Shown here: positions 6,573 through 6,785 of the stretch, piece after piece
Layout of the letters: each line of letters begins with the position of its first letter
How positions within the stretch are numbered: position 1 is the first letter of the stretch
Source: Bifidobacterium breve
Lineage (GTDB): Bacteria; Actinomycetota; Acidimicrobiia; Acidimicrobiales; Ilumatobacteraceae
DNA length: 6,785 nucleotides
Direction: 5' to 3'
Assembly (NCBI GenBank): GCA_943325435.2
Contig: CALPPK020000064.1
Coordinates: 1-6,785 of the forward strand
Program-made: the position numbers and the translations under genes
Notes under the pieces: generated by a model
The model's input: the letters and a program-made list of their open reading frames with translations, nothing else
Told to the model about the DNA's origin: nothing
The model's database searches: none

Positions 6573-6647
6573 TGGGGAATGGTGTAATTGGCAACACAGC
6601 AGTTTCTGGAACTGTTATTCAGGGTTCGAGTCCTTGTTCCCCAACCA
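6573..6647 (+). tRNA. tRNA-Gln (anticodon CTG), CCA end encoded
   Basis: The full cloverleaf can be drawn. Acceptor stem TGGGGAA (6573-6579) pairs with TTCCCCA (6637-6643). D-stem GTGT (6582-6585) pairs with ACAC (6594-6597). Anticodon stem GCAGT (6599-6603) pairs with ACTGT (6611-6615), with one G-T pair. The seven-base loop TTCTGGA (6604-6610) has anticodon CTG at 6606-6608, reading CAG (Gln). T-stem CAGGG (6620-6624) pairs with CCTTG (6632-6636), with one G-T pair, around TTCGAGT. The discriminator is A6644 and CCA is encoded at 6645-6647. The U-A first pair of the acceptor stem is typical of bacterial tRNA-Gln. It lies downstream of gltX, which would charge it if this organism uses the indirect Gln-tRNA pathway. 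Confidence 0.96.
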
Positions 6648-6648
6648 A

Positions 6649-6785
6649 ATGGACGTTGATATCAACTCCCTTGAAACGGTTTCTTACCGAGTTCAACAAC
6701 CGGGCGATCAAGGCATCGCCGTTATTTCGCTGAATCGTGACAGCAAGCGCAATGCGCAGAACAATCAGATGACCTACGAGCTCAA
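6649..6785 (+). CDS. Enoyl-CoA hydratase/isomerase family protein, 5' part only (runs off window)
   Basis: Forty-five codons are visible and the frame stays open to the window end. The product begins MDVDINSLETVSYRV, and the segment GIAVISLNRDSKRNAQ (about 22-37) matches the first strand and the N-terminal R-N-A motif of crotonase-superfamily proteins. NQMTYEL follows, as in actinobacterial enoyl-CoA hydratases. The catalytic Glu residues and oxyanion-hole glycines lie beyond the window, so hydratase activity cannot be checked. The start ATG is one base after the CCA of tRNA-Gln, leaving no room for a Shine-Dalgarno other than in the tRNA itself. The next in-frame ATG (6769) would remove the conserved strand, and an in-frame TTG at 6634 lies inside the tRNA. 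ATG 6649 is therefore the likely start, probably translated as a leaderless or tRNA-cleaved message. Confidence 0.82.
   Translation, partial: MDVDINSLETVSYRVQQPGDQGIAVISLNRDSKRNAQNNQMTYEL

Overview
The window reads as an ordinary, densely packed chromosomal segment of an actinobacterium of medium GC content. The citramalate synthase type, the DUF2237 gene, a DmdC-like acyl-CoA dehydrogenase, and the gltX / DUF218 / tRNA-Gln order suggest an Acidimicrobiia-like lineage (Ilumatobacter or freshwater acIV relatives). This is a judgement from protein character and gene order, not a computed placement. No mobile element, CRISPR array or phage gene was seen.

Layout. Positions 1-144 hold what looks like a branched-chain attenuator: the 3' end of a tiny ORF whose last residues include four consecutive isoleucines, then a hairpin, then a strong intrinsic terminator. 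Directly downstream is cimA (145-1731), the pyruvate-dependent entry to isoleucine biosynthesis. An unrecognised conserved-looking 176-aa gene (1743-2273) follows 11 bases later and is joined by an ATGA overlap to a 594-aa acyl-CoA dehydrogenase (2270-4054). That plus-strand run ends in a convergent stop-codon overlap with a minus-strand DUF2237 gene (4051-4434). A 57-base divergent promoter region separates this gene from gltX (4492-5898). Eight bases after gltX comes a membrane-anchored DUF218/YdcF-like gene (5907-6524), then tRNA-Gln(CTG) (6573-6647 with its encoded CCA). One base after the CCA, an enoyl-CoA hydratase family gene starts and runs off the window end.

How the parts work together. 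The leader peptide, hairpins and cimA would form an isoleucine-sensing control unit, in which ribosome stalling at Ile codons would allow transcription into the isoleucine pathway gene. GltX and tRNA-Gln are functionally linked if, as in most actinobacteria, Gln-tRNA is made by charging tRNA-Gln with Glu followed by amidation. The acyl-CoA dehydrogenase and the enoyl-CoA hydratase both belong to acyl-CoA oxidation chemistry but lie in separate transcription units here.

The main point for a second look is the putative cimA leader peptide/attenuator at the left edge. The tRNA-Gln/enoyl-CoA hydratase junction comes second.
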